DNA of 64,000 nt, from assembly GCF_000422965.1 (NCBI RefSeq), contig NZ_AUHB01000002.1:62001-126000 (forward strand). Reading direction: 5' to 3'. Origin of the DNA: Pleomorphomonas oryzae DSM 16300 (GTDB lineage Bacteria; Pseudomonadota; Alphaproteobacteria; Rhizobiales; Pleomorphomonadaceae). Below the pieces are notes generated by a model that was not told the origin of the DNA, made no database searches, and saw nothing but the letters and a program-made list of their open reading frames with translations. Shown piece after piece: positions 46,451 to 54,091 of the stretch (positions within the stretch are counted from its first letter, which is position 1; every line of letters starts with the position of its first letter). Position numbers and translations under genes: made by a program.

Positions 46451-47473
46451 TCAGACCGGGGGCTCGAGCCCCCGGCAAGACTGGCGGACCACCAGCGAGC
46501 ACGGCAGCTTGCGAATACCGGACTGCACTTCGCGGCCCTCCGACATCGCCAGGATCAGTCGACCGGCCTCCCGGCCGAGCGTTCTGAGATTCATGTCCAC
46601 TGTGGTCAGTGGCGGACGGGTTTGTGCCGCCACGATTTCCCAATTGTCGAAGCCGACGACAGCCACATCTTCCGGCACCCGGACGCCGCGCTCACGCAGG
46701 CCGTCGACGACGCCACGGGCGATCTGGTCGTTGCCGCAGAAAATGCCGTCGGGCTTGTCGCCGCCGCGGTCCCAGAGCTGCGCCACCGCCTCGTGCCCCC
46801 AGGCTTCCGACCAGACGCCGTGCAACACCTCCGGCGGCCCATCGTTGGTGGCGCGGTAGGCATCGGCGCGCTCGCGCACCGATTGAAATGTCTTGGGTCC
46901 ACTGATGTGAACGATCCGCCGGCAGCCGGCGTCGATCAGGCAGCGGACCGCCAGTCTGGCGCCCTGTTCGTCGTCGGAGCGGAGCGTCACTCCATCGACG
47001 GGCCCCTTGGTGAAAGCGTAGACCACCGGCACGGCAAGGCCGGAGAGATCGACCGGCAGCTGCCGATCAAGGCGCTTGCCGGAGGCGATGATGCCGTCGA
47101 CGCTCTTGTCGAGCATGGCGTCGACGTGGACCCGCGCCCGTTCTGGATCGTCCTCGATGGCACACAGGAAGACGGAGACGCCGTGTCCTACCAATTCCTC
47201 GGATATGCCGGCCATCACCGGCAGGGTGAAACGGCCGTAGGTATCGTTGGTCAACAGGCCGATGGTGAAGCTGCGCTTGGTGATCAAGCCCCGTGCCAGC
47301 GCGTTTGGCCGGAAGCCGACCTCCAGCGCCACCTTCTTCACCCGCTCCCGCGTTTCCTCGCTCATCCGGCCGCTGCCGTTGAGCGCCTTCGAAGCGGTCG
47401 AGATCGACACGCCCGCCAGCGCTGCCACGGTGTGGATGGTGAGGCGCCCACGCTTGCCGCCGATGGTGCTCAG
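46451..47473 (-). CDS. LacI-family transcriptional regulator of the GH127 operon, probable CTG start
   Basis: A LacI repressor with helix-turn-helix LTIHTVAALAGVSISTASKALNG and a periplasmic-binding-like effector domain ending VVGFDNWEIVAAQTRPPLTTV. The first standard start codon in frame is GTG at 47428, but that would remove the front of the HTH, which every LacI protein needs. Reading upstream gives LSTIGGKRGRLTIHTV, beginning with a CTG at 47473 that has GGGGAGGG just before it. A non-canonical CTG start is therefore proposed (340 aa). The gene heads a minus-strand operon with transporter genes and GH127. Two palindromes lie 26-75 bp upstream, so it probably controls itself and the operon. 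Confidence 0.85.
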   Translation of the reverse strand: MSTIGGKRGRLTIHTVAALAGVSISTASKALNGSGRMSEETRERVKKVALEVGFRPNALARGLITKRSFTIGLLTNDTYGRFTLPVMAGISEELVGHGVSVFLCAIEDDPERARVHVDAMLDKSVDGIIASGKRLDRQLPVDLSGLAVPVVYAFTKGPVDGVTLRSDDEQGARLAVRCLIDAGCRRIVHISGPKTFQSVRERADAYRATNDGPPEVLHGVWSEAWGHEAVAQLWDRGGDKPDGIFCGNDQIARGVVDGLRERGVRVPEDVAVVGFDNWEIVAAQTRPPLTTVDMNLRTLGREAGRLILAMSEGREVQSGIRKLPCSLVVRQSCRGLEPPV

Positions 47474-47498
47474 TTTTCCCTCCCCGCTTCTTGAGGGT

Positions 47499-47514
47499 GA
47501 GAAAACCTTTTCTC
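47499..47514. promoter_or_regulatory. LacI-type operator O1
   Basis: GAGAAAA-CC-TTTTCTC, a perfect 7-bp inverted repeat around a 2-base centre, 26 bp upstream of the proposed regulator start. It has the same arms as the palindrome at 47531-47548, 33 bp away centre to centre. Confidence 0.7.
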
Positions 47515-47530
47515 TAGGACGAAGTCAACG

Positions 47531-47548
47531 TGAGAAAACATTTTCTCA
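47531..47548. promoter_or_regulatory. LacI-type operator O2
   Basis: TGAGAAAA-CA-TTTTCTCA, a perfect 8-bp inverted repeat with a central CA. Spacing of 33 bp from the first operator is about three helical turns, so two repressor dimers could bind the same DNA face. Confidence 0.7.
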
Positions 47549-47740
47549 AGTCGGCGTGCCGAACCGCTGCTCTGGTAAGCCGGCGTCCGGCCATGTCTTT
47601 GACGGCATTGGATTTCGGTGGCTTGAGTGCGGCTGGGTGAACAGATCGCGCAGCCGAAGCCTGTCGACGACTAGACTAAAAGCTGACAGCTGGATTCGCC
47701 TCAATCAGTGCCGGATGGCCTCAAGTCGGCAACAAAAAGA

Positions 47741-47771
47741 CGGCGGAGAGACCCACTGGGTCGCTCCGCCG
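47741..47771 (-). terminator. Rho-independent terminator of the isomerase-transketolase-kinase operon
   Basis: CGGCGGAG and CTCCGCCG enclose an inner GACCC-act-GGGTC stem, giving a long hairpin with one mismatch. On the minus strand it is followed 2 bases later by TTTTT. It lies 35 bp after the kinase stop. Confidence 0.85.
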
Positions 47772-47805
47772 CTCTCATCTTGTCCAGCCTGAAAGTCTTG
47801 GCCCG

Positions 47806-49272
47806 TCAGCCCAGAAGATGGCCGACCGCCTTGCGCCAACCGGCAAGATGCGCATCACGCGCTTGGTCCGGCATGGCCGGTGTGAACAGCGTCTGTCCTT
47901 CACCGCTGCCGGTCATGGCAAGGCCAAGGCCATGGAAGGCCACCGAGGCTGCACCGAGGGCGCTTACTTCAGGGAATTTGCCCCGGCGAAGTGGTCGGCC
48001 GAGAATGTCGGCCTGGAACTGCATCAGGAAGTCGTTACGCGAGGCACCGCCGTCGACCGACAAACCGGATAGCGCCGTACCGATATCAGCCTCCATGGCG
48101 GCGAATACGTCGGCCACCTGGAAGGCCACCGCCTCGACGGCAGCGCGCGCCAGATGCGCCGGCTGCGTGCCGAGCGAGAGACCGGATATTTCGCCGCGCA
48201 CATCGTTGCGCCAGTGCGGCGCGCCGAGACCGACCAGGGCCGGCACGAAAGCAACGCCATTGCTGGACGGCACGGTCATCGCGAGATCGGCGAGAGCGCC
48301 GGCATCCTTCAATCCGAGCAGCGAGGCCATGAAGGCGACGGTCTGGCCGGAGACCGAAATATTGCCCTCAAGAGCATGCCAAACACGCCCCCCGAGGCTC
48401 CAGGCGATGGTGCCCGAAAGCCCATGACGCGATCGAACCCGTTGCGGCACCAGCGACATCAATGATGTGCCGGTACCATAGGTCGCCTTGACGGTGCCCG
48501 CCTCGCGCACGCCATGACCGAACAGCGCAGCGTGCGAGTCGCCCATCATGCCGTGGATGGGAATGCCGGCCGGCAAGGCCGTCGCGCCGGCGACCGTTTC
48601 GCCAAACCGACTGTCGGAAGACTTGACCTCGGCCAGCATCGCCTTGGGCACGCCGAACAGGGCGCAGAGATCGTCATTCCAGACCAGCGTCTCGGTGTCG
48701 AAAAGCTGCGTGCGGCTGGCGTTCGAATGATCGGTGGCATGTGTCTTGCCGCCGGTGAAGTTCCACAGCAGCCAGCTGTCGATGGTGCCGGCCCGAATGG
48801 TGCCGGCCGCCGCCCGCGACTTCCCATCAGGAATGCGGTCGAGAATCCAGGCGATTTTGCTCGCCGGGAACAGCGGGTTGATGCCAAGACCGGTTCGCGC
48901 CTCGACGAACTCGCCATGGCCGGCGGCAATCAGTGCCTCGCAGGTCGAAGCCGTCCGGCGACACTGCCAGATGATGCAGGGCGCCAGCGGCTTGCCCGTG
49001 GCGGCATCCCAGACGACGATGGATTCGCGCTGGTTGGAGACAGCGAGGGCCGCCACATCCGCTGCCCGGGGATGGGCCGACAGCTCATCGACGACCGCCT
49101 TGACTGCCGCCCAGATGGCCTCGGCCGATTGCTCGGCCCAGCCGGGTTCAGGGTAATCGACGGTCATCGGCCGGGAGGCGGAGGCAATCACCGCCCCCGA
49201 TCGGTCGACGAGCAGCGCCTTGGTGTTGGTTGTTCCCTGGTCGATGGCCAGGACGAGCGCCTTGTCCATCAT
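47806..49272 (-). CDS. FGGY-family carbohydrate kinase (candidate apulose/ketose kinase)
   Basis: A 488-residue FGGY kinase, related to glycerol kinase and xylulokinase. The N-terminal ATP/phosphate loop is AIDQGTTNTKALLVD. The middle domain has CIIWQCRRTASTCEAL and IDSWLLWNFTGGKTHATD. The C-terminal half has IPIHGMMGDSHAALFGHG, with the aspartate expected to act as base, ATYGTGTSLM and the closing LSVDGGASRNDFLMQFQADIL. Its partners, a FucI-like isomerase and a split transketolase, suggest a ketopentose substrate rather than glycerol (inference). Its start overlaps the transketolase stop; ATG at 49272 or 49269 are both possible, with AAGGGG just upstream. It is last in the operon and is followed by a terminator. 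Confidence 0.86.
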   Translation of the reverse strand: MMDKALVLAIDQGTTNTKALLVDRSGAVIASASRPMTVDYPEPGWAEQSAEAIWAAVKAVVDELSAHPRAADVAALAVSNQRESIVVWDAATGKPLAPCIIWQCRRTASTCEALIAAGHGEFVEARTGLGINPLFPASKIAWILDRIPDGKSRAAAGTIRAGTIDSWLLWNFTGGKTHATDHSNASRTQLFDTETLVWNDDLCALFGVPKAMLAEVKSSDSRFGETVAGATALPAGIPIHGMMGDSHAALFGHGVREAGTVKATYGTGTSLMSLVPQRVRSRHGLSGTIAWSLGGRVWHALEGNISVSGQTVAFMASLLGLKDAGALADLAMTVPSSNGVAFVPALVGLGAPHWRNDVRGEISGLSLGTQPAHLARAAVEAVAFQVADVFAAMEADIGTALSGLSVDGGASRNDFLMQFQADILGRPLRRGKFPEVSALGAASVAFHGLGLAMTGSGEGQTLFTPAMPDQARDAHLAGWRKAVGHLLG

Positions 49273-50228
49273 CACCCCTTGCGGCTGATCGCTTTCAACG
49301 CGGCGGAGGATATGCCGGCAGCACTCAGCCCGAAATGGTCGAACAGGAAGTCGACGGTTCCGGTGGGGGCGAAGCCGGGGAAGCCCAGCATTTCCATCGG
49401 TACGGGCCGATGGAGCGCCAGCGTTTCGGCCACCGCGCCACCAAGGCCGCCGCGCACGCTGGCTTCCTCGACGGTGACGATGGCACCGGTGCTCGCTGCA
49501 TCGATGATTGCCTCGACGTCGAGTGGGTTCATCCAGGCCATGTTGACGACACGCGCCGATACACCCTGTTCGGCCAGAACATCGGCCGCCTGCAGCGCCT
49601 TGTGCAGCATGACGCCGTTGGCAAGAATGGCGACGTCGTCGCCGTCACGCATCACCTCGGCCTTACCGGGCTCGATGCGGTCGAGCTTGTGTTGAAGCGC
49701 CGGCACCGGATAGCGGCTGACGCGGATGAACACCGGCCCCTCATAGGCGGCGGCAAAGCGAATGGCTTGCTCGGTCTCCCAGGGGTCAGACGGCACGATG
49801 GTGAGGAGATTGGCCAGCGGCCTCAGCCAGGCAAGGTCCTCGATCGAATGATGTGTCGGCCCAAGCTCGCCATAGCCGATGCCGGGCGACTGGCCGCAGA
49901 GCTTGACGTTGGTGTTGGAGTAGGCGACGTCGGCCTTCACCTGTTCCAGCGCCCGTCCGGTCAGGAAGCAGGAGGCGCAGGAAACGAAGGGGATGCGGCC
50001 GCCATTGGCAAGGCCGGCGCCAACGCCGACCATGTTCTGCTCGGCGATGCCGACGTTGACGAGGCGCTCCGGCCAGCGCTTCTTGAAGCCGCCGAGCTTG
50101 GACGAGCCGACGCTGTCGTTGACGACGGCGACCACCCGGTCGTCGGCCTCGGCCAGCGCCTCGAGCGTCTTGGAAAAGGCGTCGCGGCAGTCGTAAAGGC
50201 CTTCGTTTGTCTTGGGGGCGGCCGACAT
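49272..50228 (-). CDS. Transketolase C-terminal subunit (AptB-like)
   Basis: A 318-residue subunit of a split transketolase containing the pyrimidine-binding and C-terminal domains. The catalytic glutamate lies in NVGIAEQNMVGVGAGLANGG and the C-terminal transketolase domain in VTVEEASVRGGLGGAVAETL. It has its own RBS (AAGGAG, eight bases before the ATG) and overlaps the N-terminal gene by one base, so it is a natural two-gene enzyme, not a frameshift. With the partner subunit it uses thiamine diphosphate to move a two-carbon unit. Comparable two-subunit enzymes act in D-apiose degradation as apulose-4-phosphate transketolase; that role is a hypothesis here. Confidence 0.9.
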   Translation of the reverse strand: MSAAPKTNEGLYDCRDAFSKTLEALAEADDRVVAVVNDSVGSSKLGGFKKRWPERLVNVGIAEQNMVGVGAGLANGGRIPFVSCASCFLTGRALEQVKADVAYSNTNVKLCGQSPGIGYGELGPTHHSIEDLAWLRPLANLLTIVPSDPWETEQAIRFAAAYEGPVFIRVSRYPVPALQHKLDRIEPGKAEVMRDGDDVAILANGVMLHKALQAADVLAEQGVSARVVNMAWMNPLDVEAIIDAASTGAIVTVEEASVRGGLGGAVAETLALHRPVPMEMLGFPGFAPTGTVDFLFDHFGLSAAGISSAALKAISRKG

Positions 50229-51076
50229 CAGATGAGCTCCTTCATCGCCTGGGCGAACTGTTCGGCATTGGGGACGCCGTGATGCCAGGAGACGTTGTCC
50301 TCCATGAAGGAAACGCCCTTGCCCTTGATGGTGTTGGCGATCACGCAAAGCGGCTTGTCGCGGCCCTTGGGATCGGCGCCGAGCACCTCGAGCAGGGTGC
50401 CATGGTCGTGGCCGTCGATCATCTCGACGTGGAAGCCGAAGGCACGCCACTTGTCGTCAAGCGGGTCGAGACCGTTGGTGGCCTCGGTGCGGTCGCCCTG
50501 CTGCAGGCGATTGCGGTCGACAATGACGGTGAGGCGGTTGAGCTTGCGATGGCCGGCGGCCATCGCGGCTTCCCAATTGGAGCCTTCCTGCAGCTCACCG
50601 TCGCCGGTCAGCACGAAGGTGCGATAATCCTTGGCCGAAAGCGTGCCGGCGATGGCGATGCCGACGGCAACCGGCAGGCCGTGGCCGAGCGGCCCGGTGT
50701 TGGTCTCGATGCCCGGCAGGTAATTGCGGTTGGGGTGGCCGTTCAGCTTGGAGAGCGGCTGCATGTAGGTCTTGAGGTCTGCCTCCGGAAAAAAGCCGGC
50801 CTGGGCCAGCACCGAATAGAAGGCCCCCGTACAATGCCCCTTGCTCATGATGAAACGGTCGCGATCTGGGTGACGCGGTTCCTTGGCATCATAGCGCATG
50901 ATGCCAAAGTAGAGACTCGCCAGGATGTCGGCCGCCGAGAAGTCGCCGCCGGGATGACCGAGCCCGGCATCATGGACCATCGTGAAGGCACTGCGACGGA
51001 TGGCGAGCGCCTGGGCGCGGACCATGGCGATCCTGTCGGCGCCGGAAGCCGGCGCCGGGGCGGTTGAAAGAGACAT
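50228..51076 (-). CDS. Transketolase N-terminal subunit (AptA-like)
   Basis: A 282-residue subunit carrying the diphosphate-binding domain of transketolase. It shows HPGGDFSAADILASLYFGIM, the FIMSKGHCTGAFYSVLA segment, GPLGHGLPVAVGIA and the thiamine diphosphate/metal motif GDGELQEGSNWEAAMAAGH with its NRLQQGD end. The conserved histidines are present. It lies 31 bp after the FucI-like isomerase gene and is coupled to the C-terminal subunit. GGAG is found eight bases before the ATG. Confidence 0.91.
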   Translation of the reverse strand: MSLSTAPAPASGADRIAMVRAQALAIRRSAFTMVHDAGLGHPGGDFSAADILASLYFGIMRYDAKEPRHPDRDRFIMSKGHCTGAFYSVLAQAGFFPEADLKTYMQPLSKLNGHPNRNYLPGIETNTGPLGHGLPVAVGIAIAGTLSAKDYRTFVLTGDGELQEGSNWEAAMAAGHRKLNRLTVIVDRNRLQQGDRTEATNGLDPLDDKWRAFGFHVEMIDGHDHGTLLEVLGADPKGRDKPLCVIANTIKGKGVSFMEDNVSWHHGVPNAEQFAQAMKELI

Positions 51077-51107
51077 GTTGCGTTCTCCGAGTGCGGCCGG
51101 ACAGCCG

Positions 51108-52574
51108 TCAACAGAAGGCCTTGAGACCGAGCGTCGGCGCGGCCTCGCCGTTGTGATGGTAGATGGGCAGCTTCAGGTAGCGGCTGACCGCTTCCTCGAC
51201 GATGCCGGCCACTTGGCCGCGCACCATGGCGACGTGATGCTCGAAGCCGTTCTGCGTCACCACCTTCAGGAGCTGCCGGAGCTTTTCGACCTGGATCACG
51301 GCGATGCCGCCATCCATGCCATAGGGATCGTCGGTGAATGCGCCATCACCGACATAGGCCTTGATGGTGGCGTTGAGATCGTCGGAGGAAAAGCGCAGGA
51401 AGCTCATCGGCCCTGCCTTCACCTTGCCCTTGACGGCGCCGAAGCACTTGTCGCGGCCGATGGTCTCGCCGAGCACATCGAGCTCACCGATGTTGGGCGT
51501 GTCGCCGAAGAAGCTCTTCGGATAGTTGCCGCAGTGGGTGCCGACGCACTTGTCGGGTTCGTAGCCGTAGTTGTTGTTCCAATCGAGGATGGCGGCCGGC
51601 TGGCCGGCGGCCAGTGTCAGTGCATACATCGAGAGCGTGCCGAGCACGTCCACCTCGCAGGCGCTCGGCATCAGCTTCTCGCCCATCATGCTCATGGAGA
51701 GGCAGGTAGCGCAGCCATAATTGTCCTGCAGCGACCGCCAGCACTGGATGGCCGAAGCGTCGCAGTCGTTTTCGCTCATCCACTCGTCGATGGCGATGCC
51801 CCACTTGGCCTGCTTCAGCACCTGCTCCGGCCGGATGTGGGCGTCGATCTTGCCGTAGCCGCCAATGGCCGCAAGCTTGTCCTTGACGCTGGCCGCGCTG
51901 TCGTCGATCGCCTTGGCGCGACCAATGATCTCTGAAAGATCAACCGGCACCACGGTGACGCCCATCGCCTGCAGCAGCTTCTCCGAGTAGCGCATGGTCT
52001 GGAACGGCGCGGTACGGGCGCCGATGGCGCCGATCCGGGCATGGCGGAGGCCGCGCACCGTGCGGCAGACGCGGGCAAAGGTGTCGAGATCGCCGCCGAA
52101 TTCCTTACCGTCGAGGTCGGAGGTGTGACTGGTCGTCTCGGTGAACGGGATGCCGTAGTTATAGAAATTGTTGGCGACCGAGATCTTGCCGCAGAAGGCG
52201 TCGCGGCGACTCTTGACGTCGACCTTGTCGAATTCGTCGTTGCAGGCCTGCAAGAGGATCGGCACGCCGAGGCTGGCGGCCATCACCATCTCGACGATGG
52301 CGATCTCGTCGCCGAAGTTGGCGAGCGAGATGACGAGACCATCGATCTCTTCCTTGTGGGCGGCAAAGAACCGGCCGTAGAGCTTGGCGTCGTCGCGGGA
52401 CTGCACCGCGCCATTCACCGTCGCATCCACAGGAGGCATTAGCGTGCGAATGCCGAGACGCGCCGCCTGCGCTTCAAGGTCGTTGCGCGCCTTGATGCAA
52501 GGAGCGCCGTTGAAGAACTGCCGGCTGCCCACCACCAGGCCCAGGGTCACTTCGCGCTTGAACTTGTCCGTCAT
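51108..52574 (-). CDS. L-fucose/L-arabinose isomerase-like protein
   Basis: A 488-residue metal-dependent ketol isomerase of the FucI/AraA fold. It begins TLGLVVGSRQFFNGAPC and has the N-terminal signature ISLANFGDEIAIVEMVMAASLG. The metal-site region is PSACEVDVLGTLSMYAL, with the glutamate, followed by AAILDWNNNYG, with the aspartate, and CVGTHCGNYPKSF, with a histidine. It should interconvert an aldose and a ketose in the cytoplasm. It is clearly not a standard AraA and is somewhat short for FucI. It is first in an operon with split transketolase and an FGGY kinase, so it probably makes the ketose that the kinase uses. GGGAGG precedes the ATG at 52574. Confidence 0.86.
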   Translation of the reverse strand: MTDKFKREVTLGLVVGSRQFFNGAPCIKARNDLEAQAARLGIRTLMPPVDATVNGAVQSRDDAKLYGRFFAAHKEEIDGLVISLANFGDEIAIVEMVMAASLGVPILLQACNDEFDKVDVKSRRDAFCGKISVANNFYNYGIPFTETTSHTSDLDGKEFGGDLDTFARVCRTVRGLRHARIGAIGARTAPFQTMRYSEKLLQAMGVTVVPVDLSEIIGRAKAIDDSAASVKDKLAAIGGYGKIDAHIRPEQVLKQAKWGIAIDEWMSENDCDASAIQCWRSLQDNYGCATCLSMSMMGEKLMPSACEVDVLGTLSMYALTLAAGQPAAILDWNNNYGYEPDKCVGTHCGNYPKSFFGDTPNIGELDVLGETIGRDKCFGAVKGKVKAGPMSFLRFSSDDLNATIKAYVGDGAFTDDPYGMDGGIAVIQVEKLRQLLKVVTQNGFEHHVAMVRGQVAGIVEEAVSRYLKLPIYHHNGEAAPTLGLKAFC

Positions 52575-52620
52575 ATTCCATCCTCCCATCGGCGAGAATT
52601 CTCCGCCGACATGAATTCAG

Positions 52621-52649
52621 TTTTCGATTTTTATCGCTTTCTTTCGTTT
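52621..52649 (-). promoter_or_regulatory. DeoR-type operator, isomerase operon promoter
   Basis: On the minus strand three direct repeats start with CGA at exact 10-bp intervals: CGAAAGAAAG, CGATAAAAAT, CGAAAA. The whole element matches that at 54019-54047 at about 24 of 29 positions. A minus-strand TTGACA (52679-52674) and CATCAT 17 bp later (52656-52651) sit directly upstream, so binding would block the start of transcription of the isomerase operon. The divergent deoR-type gene is also near. Confidence 0.65.
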
Positions 52650-52808
52650 GATGATGTTTTTTGGGGGGCGTTTTGTCAATAGGGTTTTTGCCTTGTCTGG
52701 CCGGAGACTCGAGGGCTGGTGCGGCTTCGATTGGCCTCAAGAGGCAAAAAGACATGGCCGATCGCGGAAAATCGGAGCTATAAGGATCGCAAGAAAGCGA
52801 AGGTCCCC

Positions 52809-53666
52809 ATGGCGATAGAATCATCGAATGGTAGCGGAACGGACGCCGGCTCCAGCAGCAAGCGCGGTGCTGCGGCGGCGGAAGCCCCCGCTTTTACCGG
52901 CCTGCTCGCCGAGCCTCGGCGCATGAAGATTCTCGAATGGCTGCAGGAAGAGGGCAGCGCCCGCGTCCGTGAACTGTCGCAGGCATTCAAGGTATCGGAA
53001 GCCACCATCCGCCAGGATCTCGAACGGCTCGAGCAGGAGGGCCACATCCTGCGTGAGCATGGTGGCGCCTATCTCAAGACGGTGCAGCAGCAGGTCGGCA
53101 CCATGTCGCTGCAACACATCGAGAACATGGATCGCAAGCGCAAGATCGGCGCCAAGGCGGCATCGCTGGTGAAGAACAACGAAACCATTATTCTTGACGC
53201 CGGATCCACCACCACCGAGATCGCCCAGCGGCTGACGACCCGTGAAAACCTGACGGTTATCACCAACGCGCTCAACATCGCCATCATTCTCGGCGCCGTT
53301 CCGGGTTATGCCGTGCACATGCCCGGCGGTCAGTTCAAGGCCCCGACATTGTCGCTGTCCGGCGATAAGTCGGTGGAATATTTCCGCAATATTTTCGCCT
53401 CCAAGCTGTTTCTTGCGACCGCCGGCGTGTCGATCGATGCCGGTCTGACCTACCCGAGCTTTGCCGACCTGCAGCTCAAGGAAGCGATGATCAAGGCGGC
53501 CGCGCACGTCTATCTCGTGGCCGATTCCTCCAAGATCAACCGAACCTCCTTCACCCGGCTCGGCAATCTCGACGTTATCCATTCCTTTGTCACCGACGAC
53601 GGCATAGCCGACAGTGATGCCAAGGAATTCGAGCGCCGCGGCATCGAATTGATCGTCGCCAGCTGA
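52809..53666 (+). CDS. DeoR/GlpR-family transcriptional regulator
   Basis: A 285-residue repressor. After an alanine-rich leader (residues 1-35) comes the DeoR helix-turn-helix, RRMKILEWLQEEGSARVREL and FKVSEATIRQDLERLEQEGHILREHGG. A DeoR sensor domain follows with IILDAGSTTTEIAQRL, LTVITNALNIAIIL, MPGGQFKAPTLSLSG and LVADSSKINRTSFTRL. Such sensors usually bind a phosphorylated sugar. The ATG at 52809 has GAAGG five bases upstream. It sits between the enzyme operon (minus) and the importer operon (plus), and a common 29-bp direct-repeat element lies in both promoters, so it very likely controls both. Confidence 0.92.
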   Translation: MAIESSNGSGTDAGSSSKRGAAAAEAPAFTGLLAEPRRMKILEWLQEEGSARVRELSQAFKVSEATIRQDLERLEQEGHILREHGGAYLKTVQQQVGTMSLQHIENMDRKRKIGAKAASLVKNNETIILDAGSTTTEIAQRLTTRENLTVITNALNIAIILGAVPGYAVHMPGGQFKAPTLSLSGDKSVEYFRNIFASKLFLATAGVSIDAGLTYPSFADLQLKEAMIKAAAHVYLVADSSKINRTSFTRLGNLDVIHSFVTDDGIADSDAKEFERRGIELIVAS

Positions 53667-53835
53667 TCTGGCTTCTCTGAAAAGCCAAGCCTTGATGGCG
53701 AGTCGCCCTTCAGCGGGCGGCTGCGCGCTCTTGCGTGGTGCCAAGCGCCGCCGCATCCTGGTCCCATTTCGCATCCTATGCGCTTCCATCCGCGCCACCT
53801 CTCGCGATCGGCGAGGTCGCGAGGTCGATGCTACC

Positions 53836-53850
53836 TTTCGATTGCTATCG
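53836..53850 (-). promoter_or_regulatory. Degenerate second DeoR-type site
   Basis: Read on the minus strand, CGATAGCAATCGAAA has two CGA repeats 10 bp apart and matches the last two repeats of the main operator (13 of 15 positions). It lies 180 bp upstream of the main site in opposite orientation and could be an auxiliary site for looping. Confidence 0.35.
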
Positions 53851-54013
53851 ACTTTTGTCTAACTATCCAAAATCAGGCGTTAGATTGGGTCTGCAAAGAA
53901 CGCGCTCACCCGAGAATGATCATTTTCGACAGAAAATTCGTCCAAAAGTGCCTAAAATGCCGTCAGCACGTATGGCTTCGGGCGATTGGATGCCAATGAG
54001 CGCGAATGATCCG

Positions 54014-54047
54014 TTGACAAACGATAGAAAACGAAAATAATCGAAAC
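54014..54047 (+). promoter_or_regulatory. Promoter and DeoR-type operator of the importer operon
   Basis: TTGACA (54014-54019), a 16-bp spacer and AATAAT (54036-54041) form a good sigma-70 promoter. Inside it, three direct repeats begin with CGA every 10 bp (CGATAGAAAA, CGAAAATAAT, CGAAAC) at 54019-54047. This is nearly the same element as the one before the isomerase gene on the other strand. Repressor binding would cover the -10 region. Confidence 0.65.
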
Positions 54048-54091
54048 ATGAGGTCCGGGCGAGGAACCCGACGACCCTAGGGAGGACGAGC

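Larger units (their letters stand above)
47474..47805. other. Intergenic region with LacI operators and kinase-operon terminator
   Basis: This 332-base gap holds the RBS and two palindromic operators of the LacI operon, and, 35 bp after the kinase stop, a strong hairpin terminator with a T-run. The middle part (about 47549-47730) shows no recognisable gene or structure. Confidence 0.6.
53667..54091. other. Intergenic promoter region of the DUF2291-ABC importer operon
   Basis: This 425-base gap holds no gene I can support. It contains an AT-richer stretch from about 53820 to 54050 with a degenerate two-repeat element (53836-53850), a promoter TTGACA-N16-AATAAT (54014-54041) and the full three-repeat operator. 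A GGGAGG RBS is present at its end. Confidence 0.6.

Noticed and set aside
49272-51076. The two transketolase genes as one gene broken by a frameshift
   Set aside because: Each part has its own RBS and start, the domain border is where natural split transketolases divide, and the one-base overlap is normal coupling.
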